Assembly: GCA_963738575.1 (NCBI GenBank)
Contig: CAVTWY010000002.1
Location: 248,001 to 312,000 of the forward strand
Direction of reading: 5' to 3'
DNA length: 64,000 nucleotides
DNA from: CAVTWY01 sp963738575
GTDB lineage: Bacteria; Pseudomonadota; Gammaproteobacteria; Burkholderiales; Burkholderiaceae_C
Under the pieces are notes generated by a model. That model ran no database searches and had not been told where the DNA came from. It was given only the letters and a program-made list of their open reading frames with translations. A program made the position numbers and the translations under genes. Below, one piece after another: positions 9,811 to 18,870 of the stretch (position 1 is the first letter of the stretch; the number at the start of each line of letters is the position of its first letter).

Positions 9811-10424
9811 TCAAAGGCTCAGCGACCCTGTGCTCACCCCGAACCACGGCTGTGCGCCTGGGGACGCCCGTTGTCAATGATCAAGATCGCCTTTTGGCCG
9901 TCCGCTTTGCGACCTCGAATCGGATGGGACGAAGTTTCGCTCAGAGTCGACCCGAGACGCGCGGAACGGACGCAAGCAGTCTTTCGTTGCTGGCTCACGA
10001 GGGTTCCTGCGGCACGGATACCATCACACGACCCTCGAGTTGAGGTCTACCGTTGTTGTCGTCGCTAACCGACGCTATGAGATCCTCAAGGGCGAGTACG
10101 CGCAGGTAGGGGCCGGAAGCCCTGGCGCCCAAGATCGCCGATGGCCTGAAAGTTCGCGCTCGGGAGCAGGAGAGGATGGCTGCGGCGTTTCGAGTGGCTG
10201 GCTGATCAGGCGGTTGATCTTCAGTGTTTTTCTAATGAGGGACGTACCCCGCCGCGCTCCCGCCGCGTAACGACAGGAAGCGCGTAAGATTGCGGCCCTA
10301 CAATGCCTAAAATACAGTGCATTATTATATTATTTACCTAATTTTGCTGATCTTCTTGCCAGCAATGCTGACTTGCAAAATATGTGGAAAGAAGCCTAAG
10401 ATAGCAGGGCGTTAATTACAGAGA
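9811..10424. other. Non-coding or degraded interval between vapBC and hipBA
   Basis: About 600 bases without a convincing gene. A peptide fragment near 10105-10200 (LAPKIADGLKVRAREQERMA) looks like the residue of a coding sequence but cannot be named. The last ~125 bases (10300-10424) are much richer in A+T than anything nearby. They hold an inverted repeat CAGCA-A-TGCTG at 10360-10370 and GCCTAA three times (near 10305, 10396 and 10427), so this is the likely hip promoter/operator zone. Confidence 0.45.
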
Positions 10425-10769
10425 ATGCCTAATTTAATGAGCAAATTCTTGATTCCACTGCAAGCCACCGAGCAGGTTGCCCAGCTGGGTCAGCGCATCC
10501 GGGTGGCGCGGATTCGGCGCGGCTGGTCGGTCGCCGATCTCGCCAGCAAGGCGGGTATCAACCGAAACACCCTCACGGCGCTGGAACTCGGTAAGCCAGG
10601 CACGGCGGTCGGCGTGTGCTTCACAGTACTGTGGGCACTCGGCCTGGACAAGTCTCTGGACGCTGTTGCGGATCCCGACAGCGATCTCCACGGCAAGGCG
10701 CTCGAAGCGTCGCGCCGCCCCACGCGGGCGGGCAAGGCCCGAAAGGCGCGCGACGACTATGACTTCTGA
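10425..10769 (+). CDS. hipB: XRE-family antitoxin, HipB-like
   Basis: A 114-residue DNA-binding protein. The helix-turn-helix spans about residues 25-75: RIRVARIRRGWSVADLASKA, then GINRNTLTALELGKPG. The C-terminal tail is basic and ends RKARDDYDF. HipB dimers repress the hip operon and neutralise HipA kinase. The stop overlaps the hipA ATG (10759) by 11 bases. A second ATG at 10437 is possible, and neither start has a clear ribosome binding site. An AT-rich stretch precedes it. The frame is intact. Confidence 0.85.
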   Translation: MPNLMSKFLIPLQATEQVAQLGQRIRVARIRRGWSVADLASKAGINRNTLTALELGKPGTAVGVCFTVLWALGLDKSLDAVADPDSDLHGKALEASRRPTRAGKARKARDDYDF

Positions 10770-12033
10770 GCGCGAAGCCTATGTCTATATTCAGCTACCC
10801 GGCACGTTAGAAACGGTGCCGGCGGCGCTGCTCAGGGTGCAGACGCTGCCCGACGGCACGCAGATGGGCGGTTTCGCTACGGCGACCGCTACCTTCAACG
10901 CCAAGAGGCAGTTGCACTCGATCCGTTCCAACTGCCTCTTGCCAAGGAAGTCTTCGAGTTCACCCGGCTCAAGGGGATTCCCGGTGCGGTTCGAGACGCT
11001 GGCCCCGACGCCTGGGGACGGCGCGTGATCGAGCACAAGCTCGAGCGCAGCGCGGCTGACCTCCAGGAAATCGACTATTTGCTGCATGGGCCGCAAGACG
11101 GGGCAGGCTACCTGAGCTTCGGGCTAAAGGCCGAACCGCCTGCACCCAAGCGCCAGTACAACCGCACGCACCAACTGGCCGAACTGATCGCGGCCACGCA
11201 GGCGATCGACGAGGGGCGCCCAGTGGCCGCCCATCTGCTCGAACAGCTCGATCCTGGCACCAGCATGGGTGGTGCGCGGCCGAAGGCCACGATCGAGGAC
11301 GCGCAAAGTCTCTGGCTCGGCAAGTTTCCAGCCAGAGGTGACCGCTTCAATCTGCAGCGCGTCGAGTTCGCGACGCTCGACCTGGCACGCCGATGCGGCC
11401 TGAACGTCACACAAGCCCGGCTGGAGGCGGTTGGCGACGAGCGACGTGCTGATGCTGCAGCGTTTTGATCGCCAGTACGACGAAACACGCACCGACAAGG
11501 GCTACCTGCGTTTCGGTCTCGTCAGCGGCCTGACCGTGCTCGACTGCGGCGATAGCCACCTGGACCGGGAACGCTGGTCCTACCCGTTGCTGGCCGACAA
11601 CCTGCGCCGCTGGTCCGAAAAACCGGAAGCCGACTGCGCCGAACTGTTCAGGCGGATGGTCTTCAATGCCGCCGTGACCAACAACGATGATCATCCTCGC
11701 AACCACGCCCTGCTGCGCAGGCAGAAGGGATGGCGGCTGTCGCCGGCCTACGACCTCGTGCCCGCCCCGTCGTCAGCCTGGAGCGGCGCGACCTGGCGTT
11801 GACGGTCGGCAACTACGGTCGCACGGCCAGCATCTACAACCTGCTGTCGCAGGCGGGGCGTTTCGGTTTGTCGGCGGAAGAGGCGCGCGGGCAAATCGAT
11901 CAGACTCGTCGATGTCGTCCGGCATTGGCGCGACAGCTTCTTCGCCTGTGGCGTATCGGCCAAGGACATCGACTACATCGCCCCGGCCATCCTGCCTGAC
12001 TGTTTCTTCTTCGAAAGGCGACCCGATGCGTGA
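10759..12033 (+). pseudogene. hipA: HipA-type Ser/Thr kinase toxin, multiply frameshifted
   Basis: HipA kinases phosphorylate an aminoacyl-tRNA synthetase and slow growth. The N-terminal domain begins MTSEREAYVYIQLPGTLETV. Kinase landmarks are the catalytic/metal segment VTNNDDHPRNHALL and LSPAYDLVPAP. The end reads FFACGVSAKDIDYIAPAI. The frame breaks near 10866, 11430, 11770 and 11900, and similarity continues across each. Total length (about 424 codons) is normal for HipA, so nothing large is missing. Either the toxin is dead while hipB survives, or the breaks are sequencing indels as in guaA/guaB. Confidence 0.82.
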
Positions 12034-12236
12034 GTAGCCCCGCGGACAACTACAAGGGCTTCACGGACTTGGCCACCGCTCAGGTCCAAGGCACCGATTA
12101 CCGAGTCCATGTGCGGGCGAACGTCGGTTCGACCGTCGCCGTGATAGCCCCCCATGGTGGCGAGCAACGAGCAGTACACATCGGCGTTGACCATCGAGTG
12201 GGAGTCGGCGCGGGAGTGTATTTCCTTGAACGAGTG
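12030..12236 (+). pseudogene. Truncated poly-gamma-glutamate hydrolase/YjqB-like fragment
   Basis: A GTG at 12030 overlaps the hipA stop by four bases (GTGA). The first ~44 residues resemble the N-terminus of the PGH (YjqB/DUF867) family, a zinc-dependent fold known from phage and Bacillus: DNYKGFTDLATAQVQGTDYR, then STVAVIAPHGG, where the His of the APHGG motif is a predicted metal ligand. Similarity stops after APHGG, about 70 bases before the IS66 left end, and no remainder is found beyond the IS. It is judged an N-terminal remnant. The overlap suggests it was the third gene of the hip operon. Assignment is by motif only. Confidence 0.45.
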
Positions 12237-12285
12237 GTAAGTGTCAGACAGACTAGGTTCCCACGTAGCAGGAGGTGGGAACGTG

Positions 12286-12744
12286 ATGTCAGAGGGGATG
12301 CAGGATTTGGCGCGGCGCCTGGTGCTCAGGCGCAAGAGCGATGGTCGCGGGGTATACGACGAGGCGGCGAAGGCGGAGCTGGTGGCGGCGTGCGCCAAGC
12401 CGGGGGTATCGATGTCGCGGCTAGCGCGCGAGTGCGGGGTGAATGCGAACCAGCTCAGTCGCTGGGTACGCGAGGCTGGGGAGCGTCGCCAGCGTGGGGT
12501 GGCGGCACCGGCGCTGCGCGAGGTGTTTGTGGCGGTGCCCATCGAGGCTGCTGGTGTGAAGCCCAGGGCGATGCAAGGCAACCAGGCCCGAGCGCTGGGC
12601 CAAGAGAGATCAACGCGCCTGGGCCTGCGCGTGCACCTGCCCAACGGCGTGGAGATCGAGATGTGCGAGTGCGAGTTGCGCCAACTCGGTGAAGTGCTCG
12701 AAGCGCTGGGGAGGGCACGGTGTTTCGCCTCGACCCAGCGCTGA
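12286..12744 (+). CDS. tnpA: IS66 accessory protein TnpA (OrfA)
   Basis: A 152-residue DNA-binding accessory protein of IS66. It has a helix-turn-helix around residues 40-60: SMSRLARECGVNANQLSRWV. The tail RVHLPNGVEIEMCECELRQL is typical of IS66 OrfA. The start at 12286 follows GGAGG by 8 bases; an earlier in-frame codon at 12241 lies inside the terminal repeat. Its 3' end overlaps tnpB by 25 bases. The frame is intact. Confidence 0.88.
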   Translation: MSEGMQDLARRLVLRRKSDGRGVYDEAAKAELVAACAKPGVSMSRLARECGVNANQLSRWVREAGERRQRGVAAPALREVFVAVPIEAAGVKPRAMQGNQARALGQERSTRLGLRVHLPNGVEIEMCECELRQLGEVLEALGRARCFASTQR

Positions 12745-13070
12745 AGGTGTACCTGCACCGGGAGCCCGTTGACTTCCGGCGCAGCATCAACGGCCTGGCG
12801 CTGCTGGTGGAGAAGGCCTTGGGGCTGGATCCGTTTGCGCGGTGCGTGTATGTGTTCGGCAACCGCCAGCGCAACCGGGTGAAGATTCTGGGGTGGGAGC
12901 GCAACGGGTTTTGGTTGCTGCTCAAGCGCCTGGAGCAAGATCGCTTCATCTGGCCGGGTGAAGACGCGGTGCCGAGCTTGACGGTGGAGCAGCTGCACTG
13001 GCTGCTCGAGGGCATTGACATCGGGGTGGTGCAGCGCCACCCCAAGCGGCTGTACGAGCGCGTGGCCTGA
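12720..13070 (+). CDS. tnpB: IS66 accessory protein TnpB (Orf2)
   Basis: A 116-residue IS66 Orf2 family protein (not the Cas12-related TnpB). It starts at a GTG (FRLDPALKVYLHREPVDFRR) and contains the signature NRQRNRVKILGWERNGFWLL. IS66 elements need this protein for transposition, but its activity is unknown. It overlaps tnpA, suggesting coupled translation. The frame is intact. Confidence 0.92.
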   Translation: MFRLDPALKVYLHREPVDFRRSINGLALLVEKALGLDPFARCVYVFGNRQRNRVKILGWERNGFWLLLKRLEQDRFIWPGEDAVPSLTVEQLHWLLEGIDIGVVQRHPKRLYERVA

Positions 13071-13211
13071 AGCACCCAAGCCAAGGCAGCACACAGACCA
13101 GCGTGAGCGTGAGCGCAGAAGATGCGCACCACTGTACGGGTTGGTTGCGCGAGGTGGGCACTGTTACGCGCTAGATGCGAAGATTGCAGCCCCTCAAGGC
13201 ACGCGTCGGTG

Positions 13212-14893
13212 ATGACAATGCGCGCCAATGATGCACATGCCCACTGTCCGAAGAGATTCACGCGCTGAAGTCAACGCGTTGGCTGCAGGCGCTGGGCGAG
13301 CTCAGCGGTGATGCAAGGCGAGCTCGGCGTCACGCAAGACGAACTCAACATGACGCAAGGCGAGTTGCGCGTGACTGCGCATCGAGCGCGATCTGCTCAA
13401 GGAGCAGCTCAACCGCTTCAAGCGCCAGCTCTTTGAGGCCAAGAGCGAGAAGCTGGGCGAAGCCGGCACCGCGCACCAGAAGGATCTGTTCTTCAACGAG
13501 GCCGAGATCGAAGGCGCGAAGGCCCAGCCTGCCGCCGCCGAGAGAGAAGAGCGACAGACAGAAGATCGAGGTGCCCGCCCACAAGCGCACCCAGCGCGGA
13601 CGCAAGCCCCTGGATGCGGCACTGACGCGTGAGGTGGTGCGCCACGAGCTGCCCCAAGAGTGAGCGCGTGTGCCCGCATGACGGCGCCGCCTTGAGCGAG
13701 ATTGGCGTGGAGGTCAGCGAGCAGCTGGACATCGTGCCGCAGCAGGTGCGCGTGATCCGGCATGAGCGGGTGAAGTACGCCTGCCCGTGCTGCGATGGGG
13801 GCTTGCGCTTGGCGACGAAACCGCAGCAGGTGATCCCCAAGGGCTTGCTCAGCGAAGCGGCGCTGGCTTGGGTGATCACGGCCAAGTACCTCGACGGGCT
13901 GCCGCTGTACCGGCAGGCGGCGTTGCTGGGGCGCTTCGGCGGCACGAGCCTGTCGCGCAACACGCTGGCCGCCAGCGTGGTGCGGGTGGGCCAGGCGGTG
14001 CAGCCGGTGATCAACCTGCTGCGCGACGCGCTGCTGGAGTCGGCGTGGTGCACGGCGACGAGACCGAGGTGCAAGTGCTCAAGGAGCCGGGGCGCCGGGC
14101 GCAGGCCAAGAGCTACATGTGGGTGCAGATGAGCCAGGCCAGCGGCGCACAGGGCACCGGGCCACCCATCCGGCTCTTCGGCTACGCCCCCAGCCGCAGC
14201 ACGCAGGCGGCCAGAACACTGTACGAGGGCATGACCCCTGGGGGTGCGCTGATGAGCGACGGCTACGAGCCCTATGCGGCCATCGCCGCGCAACACCAGC
14301 TCGTGCACCTGGGGTGCTGGGCGCACTGTCGCCGCTACTTCCATGACGCGCTGCAAGCCTTGCCCAAGGACCAACGCGGGCCGCAGCAGCTGCCTGCGCG
14401 CTTCATCGAACTCATCGCAGGGCTGTACAAGGTGGAGGCTGAGGCGCGAGGCGACAACTTGGATGCTGCGGCACTGCTACAAAAGCGCAGGCTGCACAGC
14501 GCGCCGGTGTTGGCGCAACTCCAGGCCCTGGCGCTGCAGCACCTGCACGGCGTGCTGCCGGGCAGCCTGCTGGGCAAGGCGCTGCACTACCTCACCGCGC
14601 AGTGGCCCAAGCTTGCACGCTTCGTCGACGATGGTCGCTACCCCATTGACAACAACGACTGCGAAAACGCCATCAGGCCGTTCGTCATCGGGCGCCGCAA
14701 CTGGCTCTTCGCCGACACGGTGGCGGGCGCCAACGCCAGCGCCAACCTGTACTCGCTGCTGCAGACCTGCAAAGCCAACGGCATCGACGGCTACGGGTAC
14801 CTCAAGGCGCTGCTCGTCGAGCTGCCCAAAGCAAAAACTGTCGACGACTTCGACGCCTTGCTGCCTTGGCGGATATCGCTCAACGATCACTGA
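13212..14893 (+). pseudogene. tnpC: IS66 transposase TnpC, frameshifted
   Basis: DDE transposase of IS66. In order: an N-terminal coiled region (LLKEQLNRFKRQLFEAKSEK), a zinc-binding region (SERVCPHDGAALSE, then CPCCDGG), the central catalytic domain (GVVHGDETEVQVL carries the first Asp; LMSDGYEPYA the second), and the C-terminal Asp/Glu region YPIDNNDCENAIRPFVIGRR. Frame changes occur near 13380, 13545, 13660 and 14045, so no full-length protein can be made as written. The long open part is 14060-14893. The start is uncertain; an ATG near 13212 is offered. All catalytic positions survive. Confidence 0.85.
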
Positions 14894-14958
14894 TCGCTTC
14901 CTGCCTCGGGCACAAGGGCGTGGTTGATTGAGCGCTTACGACCTTCAAGGCATGGTTT

Positions 14959-15969
14959 TCAAAGCGGGCTCAAACCGCTGAATGCGTCCATGTATCCATA
15001 CAGCGCGACAGACCCGCCGGTATGCAGGAACACCACGTTCTCACCTTTTTTAAAGTGTCCTTTGCGGCACAAATCAATCAGGCCTGCCATGCCTTTGCCG
15101 GAGTACACCGGGTCGAGCAATATGCCCTCAAGACGCGCCATCATCGTGACTGCTTCAATCATGCCGGGCGTGGGCACGCCGTACCCGCCTCCCACATAGT
15201 CGCAATTGGCCATGACGCTTTCGCGGCCGACACTGCCAGGAACACCAAGCAATTCAGCGGTTTTGACAGCCAGGTTGTAGACGTTGGCTTCTTGTGCTTC
15301 TTTTGCAGCGCGTACACCGATCCCGAGCACCGGAATCTGGCTGCGCGCACCCTCTAGGCCCACCACCAAGCCCGCTTGCGTGCCCGCGCTGCCCGTGGCG
15401 TGGGTGATGCAGTCGACGCGCAAGTCCTGCGCATTGAACTGGTTCACCATCTCCAAGGCGCAGGTCACGTAACCCAGCGCGCCGATGGGGTTGGAGCCTC
15501 CACCGGGAATGATGTAGGGCTTTTGGCCGCGGGCTTGAAGCTCATCAGCGAGCTTTGTCATGGCGGCGTTCATGTCGGTTCCGCCCGCAACTTCCTTGAC
15601 GGTGGCGCCATACAAATGATCAAGAAAAACGTTGCCCGACTTCTTGTAATTCTCGACCTTGAAACCGGTTCGATCTTCAAGCAAGACTTCGCACTTCATG
15701 CCCATCTTGGCAGCGATCGCAACGGTTTGACGAGCGTGGTTCGATTGCGTCGCGCCCTGCGTGATGATGGTGTCCGCACCGTGTTTGATGGCGTCAGCCA
15801 TCAGGAATTCAAGTTTGCGGGTCTTGTTGCCTCCTGATCCAAGCCCTGTGCAGTCGTCGCGCTTGATGTACAGGTTGGGGCCGCCCAAGATTTGCGTTAG
15901 GCGCGGTAGAAATTCAAGCGGTGTTGGGCCATGGGTAATGCGAATGCGGGGGAAATTGGTGAGTTTCAT
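14959..15969 (-). CDS. cuyA: PLP-dependent L-cysteate sulfo-lyase / D-cysteine desulfhydrase family
   Basis: A 336-residue fold-type II PLP enzyme. It starts MKLTNFPRIRITHGPTPLEF; the PLP lysine lies in LGSGGNKTRKLEF, followed by ITQGATQSNHARQT. A glycine-rich PLP-phosphate loop (THATGSAGTQAGLVVGL) is near residue 195. The family includes D-cysteine desulfhydrase, ACC deaminase and CuyA, which splits L-cysteate into pyruvate, ammonia and sulfite. The adjacent TauABC-type importer and TauR-type regulator favour CuyA. This substrate choice is inference from context. It is the last gene of the minus-strand operon, and its stop lies 19 bases from the IS66 end. Confidence 0.8.
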   Translation of the reverse strand: MKLTNFPRIRITHGPTPLEFLPRLTQILGGPNLYIKRDDCTGLGSGGNKTRKLEFLMADAIKHGADTIITQGATQSNHARQTVAIAAKMGMKCEVLLEDRTGFKVENYKKSGNVFLDHLYGATVKEVAGGTDMNAAMTKLADELQARGQKPYIIPGGGSNPIGALGYVTCALEMVNQFNAQDLRVDCITHATGSAGTQAGLVVGLEGARSQIPVLGIGVRAAKEAQEANVYNLAVKTAELLGVPGSVGRESVMANCDYVGGGYGVPTPGMIEAVTMMARLEGILLDPVYSGKGMAGLIDLCRKGHFKKGENVVFLHTGGSVALYGYMDAFSGLSPL

Positions 15970-16006
15970 GGAGGCCCTTTTTCATTCGTTTTTTCACTGA
16001 TTTGAC

Positions 16007-16870
16007 TCATCCGCGCCCCTTCCAGGGCACCACACGGCGTTCGACAAGACGCACCAAGTGGTCAAAGGCATAGGCAATCGCCGCGATCACCACGATGCCC
16101 ATGATGACAATGGGTGTTTGCAAGAATCGTGAAGCAGACAAAACCATGTAGCCCAAGCCGGAGGTGGCAGCAACCATTTCGGCTGCCACCAGGGTTGTCC
16201 AGCCAAACCCGATGCCAACACGCATGGCTGTGAAAATTTCTGGCATGGCAGACGGCAATACAACCAATCGAATCACTTGCCAGCGGGTGGCGCCAAACGA
16301 ATAGGCGGCGTGGATCTGCTCGATTGCCGCCGACTTGACGCCGGCGCGGGCACCCAAAGCCATGGGTGCGAGTACAGAGAGGAAAATCAGCAGAACCTTT
16401 GACAACTCATCGATGCCAAACCAGATGATCATCAAGGGCAAGTAAGCCAGCGGGGGGATCGGCCGGTAAAACTCAATCGGAGGGTCGAAAATACCGCGCG
16501 CAACTGGGCTCATCCCCATGGCAATGCCGAGCGGAATACCGATAACACAAGCAAGCAAGAACGCGCCAAAGACGCGCAAGGTGCTTACCCAGATGTGTTC
16601 CCAAAAACTGGCGCCGGTAAAACCGTCCTTCAAAATACCCAAAAAGGCATCGATCACGCCCATCGGCGAGGGCAAAAAAAGCGGCTTGACAAAGCCAGCA
16701 TAAGTTACGAGCCACCACACAAAAATCAAGCCGGCAATAACAACTGCGCTGATCTTGAAGCTCTCGCCTTGGCCCGGCACGCCATAAATTTCGCCGGGTT
16801 TGGCGGGTTTGGCTTTCATGAAGCCAAAGCGTAGCCCGCTGCCATGGGTTGCACGGTTGTTACTCAACAT
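16007..16870 (-). CDS. tauC: ABC transporter permease, taurine/sulfonate type
   Basis: A 287-residue inner-membrane permease with about six hydrophobic segments. The first helix is SAVVIAGLIFVWWLVTYAGF near residue 43. The ATPase-contact (EAA-like) segment reads AAYSFGATRWQVIRLVVLPS, with the conserved glycine and LP. The ATG at 16870 overlaps the tauB stop by 11 bases (ATGTTGAGTAA), which fixes the start; the longer upstream frame is inside tauB. It would pass a sulfonate across the membrane, powered by the TauB-like ATPase. The exact substrate is not readable from the permease. Confidence 0.85.
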   Translation of the reverse strand: MLSNNRATHGSGLRFGFMKAKPAKPGEIYGVPGQGESFKISAVVIAGLIFVWWLVTYAGFVKPLFLPSPMGVIDAFLGILKDGFTGASFWEHIWVSTLRVFGAFLLACVIGIPLGIAMGMSPVARGIFDPPIEFYRPIPPLAYLPLMIIWFGIDELSKVLLIFLSVLAPMALGARAGVKSAAIEQIHAAYSFGATRWQVIRLVVLPSAMPEIFTAMRVGIGFGWTTLVAAEMVAATSGLGYMVLSASRFLQTPIVIMGIVVIAAIAYAFDHLVRLVERRVVPWKGRG

Positions 16871-17690
16871 GAGCCCCTGCTTCGTCCGTAAAGATGATGC
16901 GCAAGATGGTCTCCCGCAGGGCAATAAACGCTGCTGACGCTTTGATCTCCCGCGCGTTGCCAGTTTCAAAATAGCGCTGGCTGAACGGCAAATCGAAAAC
17001 GTGTGAAATGCGGCCGGGGCGAGGCGACATCACGATCAATTTGGTTCCCATGAACAGCGCCTCTTCAACGCTGTGCGTGATGAAGAACACCATCTTTCCG
17101 GTGTCGCGCCACACTTTCAAAATCAACTCTTGAGCACGCTCGCGTGTCAACGCATCGAGTGCGCCCAAGGGTTCATCCATCAACAAAATGTCGGGGTCGC
17201 TGGTCAGTGCGCGCGCAATGCCAACGCGTTGTTGCATGCCACCCGACAGCTCGTAGGTGGCCGACTGCTCAAACTGCTCAAGCCCAAGCAGCTTGATGAA
17301 ATCCCTGGCAATCTTTTCGCGCTTGTCCTTGCCATGCCCTTGAATTTTCAACCCAAACGCCACGTTGTCCAACACATTCAGCCAAGGCAGCAGGGCGTGC
17401 TTTTGGAACACCACGGAGCGATCAGCGCCGGGGCCATTGACTTCTCTTCCATGGAGAGAAATCTTGCCCTCGCTCGGAGCCATGAATCCTGCGATCAGGT
17501 TTAGCAGGGTTGATTTGCCGCAGCCAGATGCGCCCAGCGCAACCACGAAATCTTTTTCGTGGATCTCAAGGTTGATATTCTTGAGCGCATGCACCGATGG
17601 CTTACCAGGCACCGGATAGAAAACCGACACATTTTCAATGGCAAGAGCGCTCAAGGGAAGCCTTTGCGTAAGCGTGTGGTGTGCTGACAT
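16860..17690 (-). CDS. tauB: ABC transporter ATP-binding protein, taurine/sulfonate type
   Basis: A 276-residue ATPase with all core motifs: Walker A GASGCGKSTLLNL, Q-loop VVFQKHALLPWL, signature ELSGGMQQRVGIARAL, Walker B ILLMDEPLGALDALT, switch His in VFFITHSVEEAL. The EPLGALD and HSVEEALFMG wording is typical of the nitrate/sulfonate/taurine (TauB/SsuB) group. It lies between the receptor gene (40-base gap) and the permease (overlap), in one minus-strand transcript ending with the CuyA-like lyase. Confidence 0.88.
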   Translation of the reverse strand: MSAHHTLTQRLPLSALAIENVSVFYPVPGKPSVHALKNINLEIHEKDFVVALGASGCGKSTLLNLIAGFMAPSEGKISLHGREVNGPGADRSVVFQKHALLPWLNVLDNVAFGLKIQGHGKDKREKIARDFIKLLGLEQFEQSATYELSGGMQQRVGIARALTSDPDILLMDEPLGALDALTRERAQELILKVWRDTGKMVFFITHSVEEALFMGTKLIVMSPRPGRISHVFDLPFSQRYFETGNAREIKASAAFIALRETILRIIFTDEAGAHVE

Positions 17691-17729
17691 GGCTCGCGCA
17701 TGTCAGCACCCTCGCAGCAGTTGTTTGGC

Positions 17730-18728
17730 TTACTTCCCGGCAGCAGCTTTGGCAAAGTCTGGGTTGACAAACTTGGAATAGCTGTCGGCTGCAGCGCCAA
17801 TGCGGCCAGCACTCTTGAGAAAGTCAGCGGTTGATTTGATGGTCGTGGCAGCGCCACCGCCCATCCAGGCTGGGGACATGTTGAGCTCACCATCGGGGTA
17901 GGCCGCGCCATCCAAGGCTGCAACAACGGCGGCTGGCGTGATGCCAACGTTGGCAGCGACGGCCTTGACTTTTGGCGAGTCGACATTCCACGAAGCTTTG
18001 TTCTTGGTGTAGTCGCCGTTGATCGCATTCATGGCTTTCAGAAAATTGATCAACCCGGCTCGGTTGGCCGCCGAAAACTTGTTGTGCACAACCCAGCCGT
18101 TGAAGGTGGGGAACCCGGTTTTGGCAATCGTGCCGGCAGTCGTCATCACCTTGCCGTTCTCACGGATTTTGGCCTGCACCGGATACCAGACAAAGGCTGC
18201 ATCGATCGCGTTTTGGGCCCAAGCTGCGGCGATTTCAGCAGGCGACATGCCGACGACTGTTACGTCCTTTTCGGTCAAGCTGTACATCTTCAACGCGCCC
18301 ATCAAGGAGAAGTGCGCTGTAGAACCGATCGGTACCGCAATGCGCTTGCCTTTGAGGTCAGCGGGCTTTTCAATGCCTGAGCCGTTTCGGGTGACCAGTG
18401 CCTCTGAACTGTCGATAATCTTGCCCACGGACATCATCTGGTAGTCCAAACCAGCGCTCAAACCGGCCGACAGCGGCGACGAGCCGAGCTCGGAGATCAC
18501 GATGCCACCGGATGCCATGGCCGCGTTCACTTCGGCGCCCGAGGCAAACTGACGCCACTCAATCGTCCAACCCGTGGCCTTTTCGAGCGTTCCATCAGCG
18601 ACGATGGCTTTGTAGGGCGCAGGGTCGCCAAAGTGGCCAATCACCACTTTGGTTTGGGCCACAGCCTGCATGACCAGAGCGAAGGTGAATGCCGTGCCGA
18701 TGAGTAATGACTTGGCCAGTTGTTTCAT
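17730..18728 (-). CDS. tauA: ABC transporter substrate-binding protein, taurine-type
   Basis: A 332-residue periplasmic binding protein. A signal peptide (KSLLIGTAFTFALVMQAVAQ) is followed by KVVIGHFGDPAPYKAIVADG. The TauA-like stretch WTIEWRQFASGAEVNAAMAS and ELGSSPLSAGLSAGL matches the taurine-receptor subfamily better than SsuA or NrtA. The start at 18728 is favoured over 18737 because GGA lies 8 bases upstream. It is first in the operon, divergent from the MocR regulator with a 211-base shared upstream region. Ligand probably taurine, cysteate or a close relative. Confidence 0.85.
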   Translation of the reverse strand: MKQLAKSLLIGTAFTFALVMQAVAQTKVVIGHFGDPAPYKAIVADGTLEKATGWTIEWRQFASGAEVNAAMASGGIVISELGSSPLSAGLSAGLDYQMMSVGKIIDSSEALVTRNGSGIEKPADLKGKRIAVPIGSTAHFSLMGALKMYSLTEKDVTVVGMSPAEIAAAWAQNAIDAAFVWYPVQAKIRENGKVMTTAGTIAKTGFPTFNGWVVHNKFSAANRAGLINFLKAMNAINGDYTKNKASWNVDSPKVKAVAANVGITPAAVVAALDGAAYPDGELNMSPAWMGGGAATTIKSTADFLKSAGRIGAAADSYSKFVNPDFAKAAAGK

Positions 18729-18841
18729 GGTTTCCATCCAGTAAGTGAGGTTGCAGACAATGTTGGGCTGGGTAGAGGCTCATTTGCCGTTGAGCAAGTG
18801 GCCTTGCCAAATACTATGCACAACAAGTTTCCTGAAGTAGG

Positions 18842-18870
18842 GCCAGAACAGTTTCGTTTTGGTGCCAGAA
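18842..18870. promoter_or_regulatory. Direct repeat in the tauA-tauR divergent region, candidate TauR site
   Basis: GCCAGAA occurs at 18842-18848 and again at 18864-18870, 22 bases start to start (about two helical turns). MocR-type regulators commonly bind paired direct repeats between their own gene and the operon they control. GTTTC (18851) and GAAAC (18873) form a further inverted pair around the second copy. Seen by eye; binding is inferred. Confidence 0.4.

Larger units (their letters stand above)
12237..14939 (+). mobile_element. IS66-family insertion sequence with broken tnpC
   Basis: The three-gene IS66 layout (tnpA, tnpB, tnpC, all plus strand) is bounded by GTAAGTGTCAGAC at 12237 and, reading inward on the other strand, GTAAGCGCTC ending at 14939. 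The shared GTAAG(T/C)G tip fits IS66 ends, though further inward the two ends agree only partly. Flanking octamers (AACGAGTG left, GACCTTCA right) do not match, so no 8-bp target duplication is visible. That points to deletion or recombination after insertion. The left end abuts a truncated gene; the right end lies 19 bases from the cuyA stop. Confidence 0.85.

Noticed and set aside
11973..13094. A 373-residue minus-strand open frame across the hipA end and IS66 tnpA/tnpB
   Set aside because: Composition is atypical, it crosses the IS boundary, and the plus strand carries clear tnpA and tnpB.
14959..15969. ACC deaminase as the identity of the PLP enzyme
   Set aside because: Same fold, but the linked TauABC-type importer and TauR-type regulator point to a sulfonated substrate, and the N-terminus matches the cysteate lyase/D-cysteine desulfhydrase branch better.
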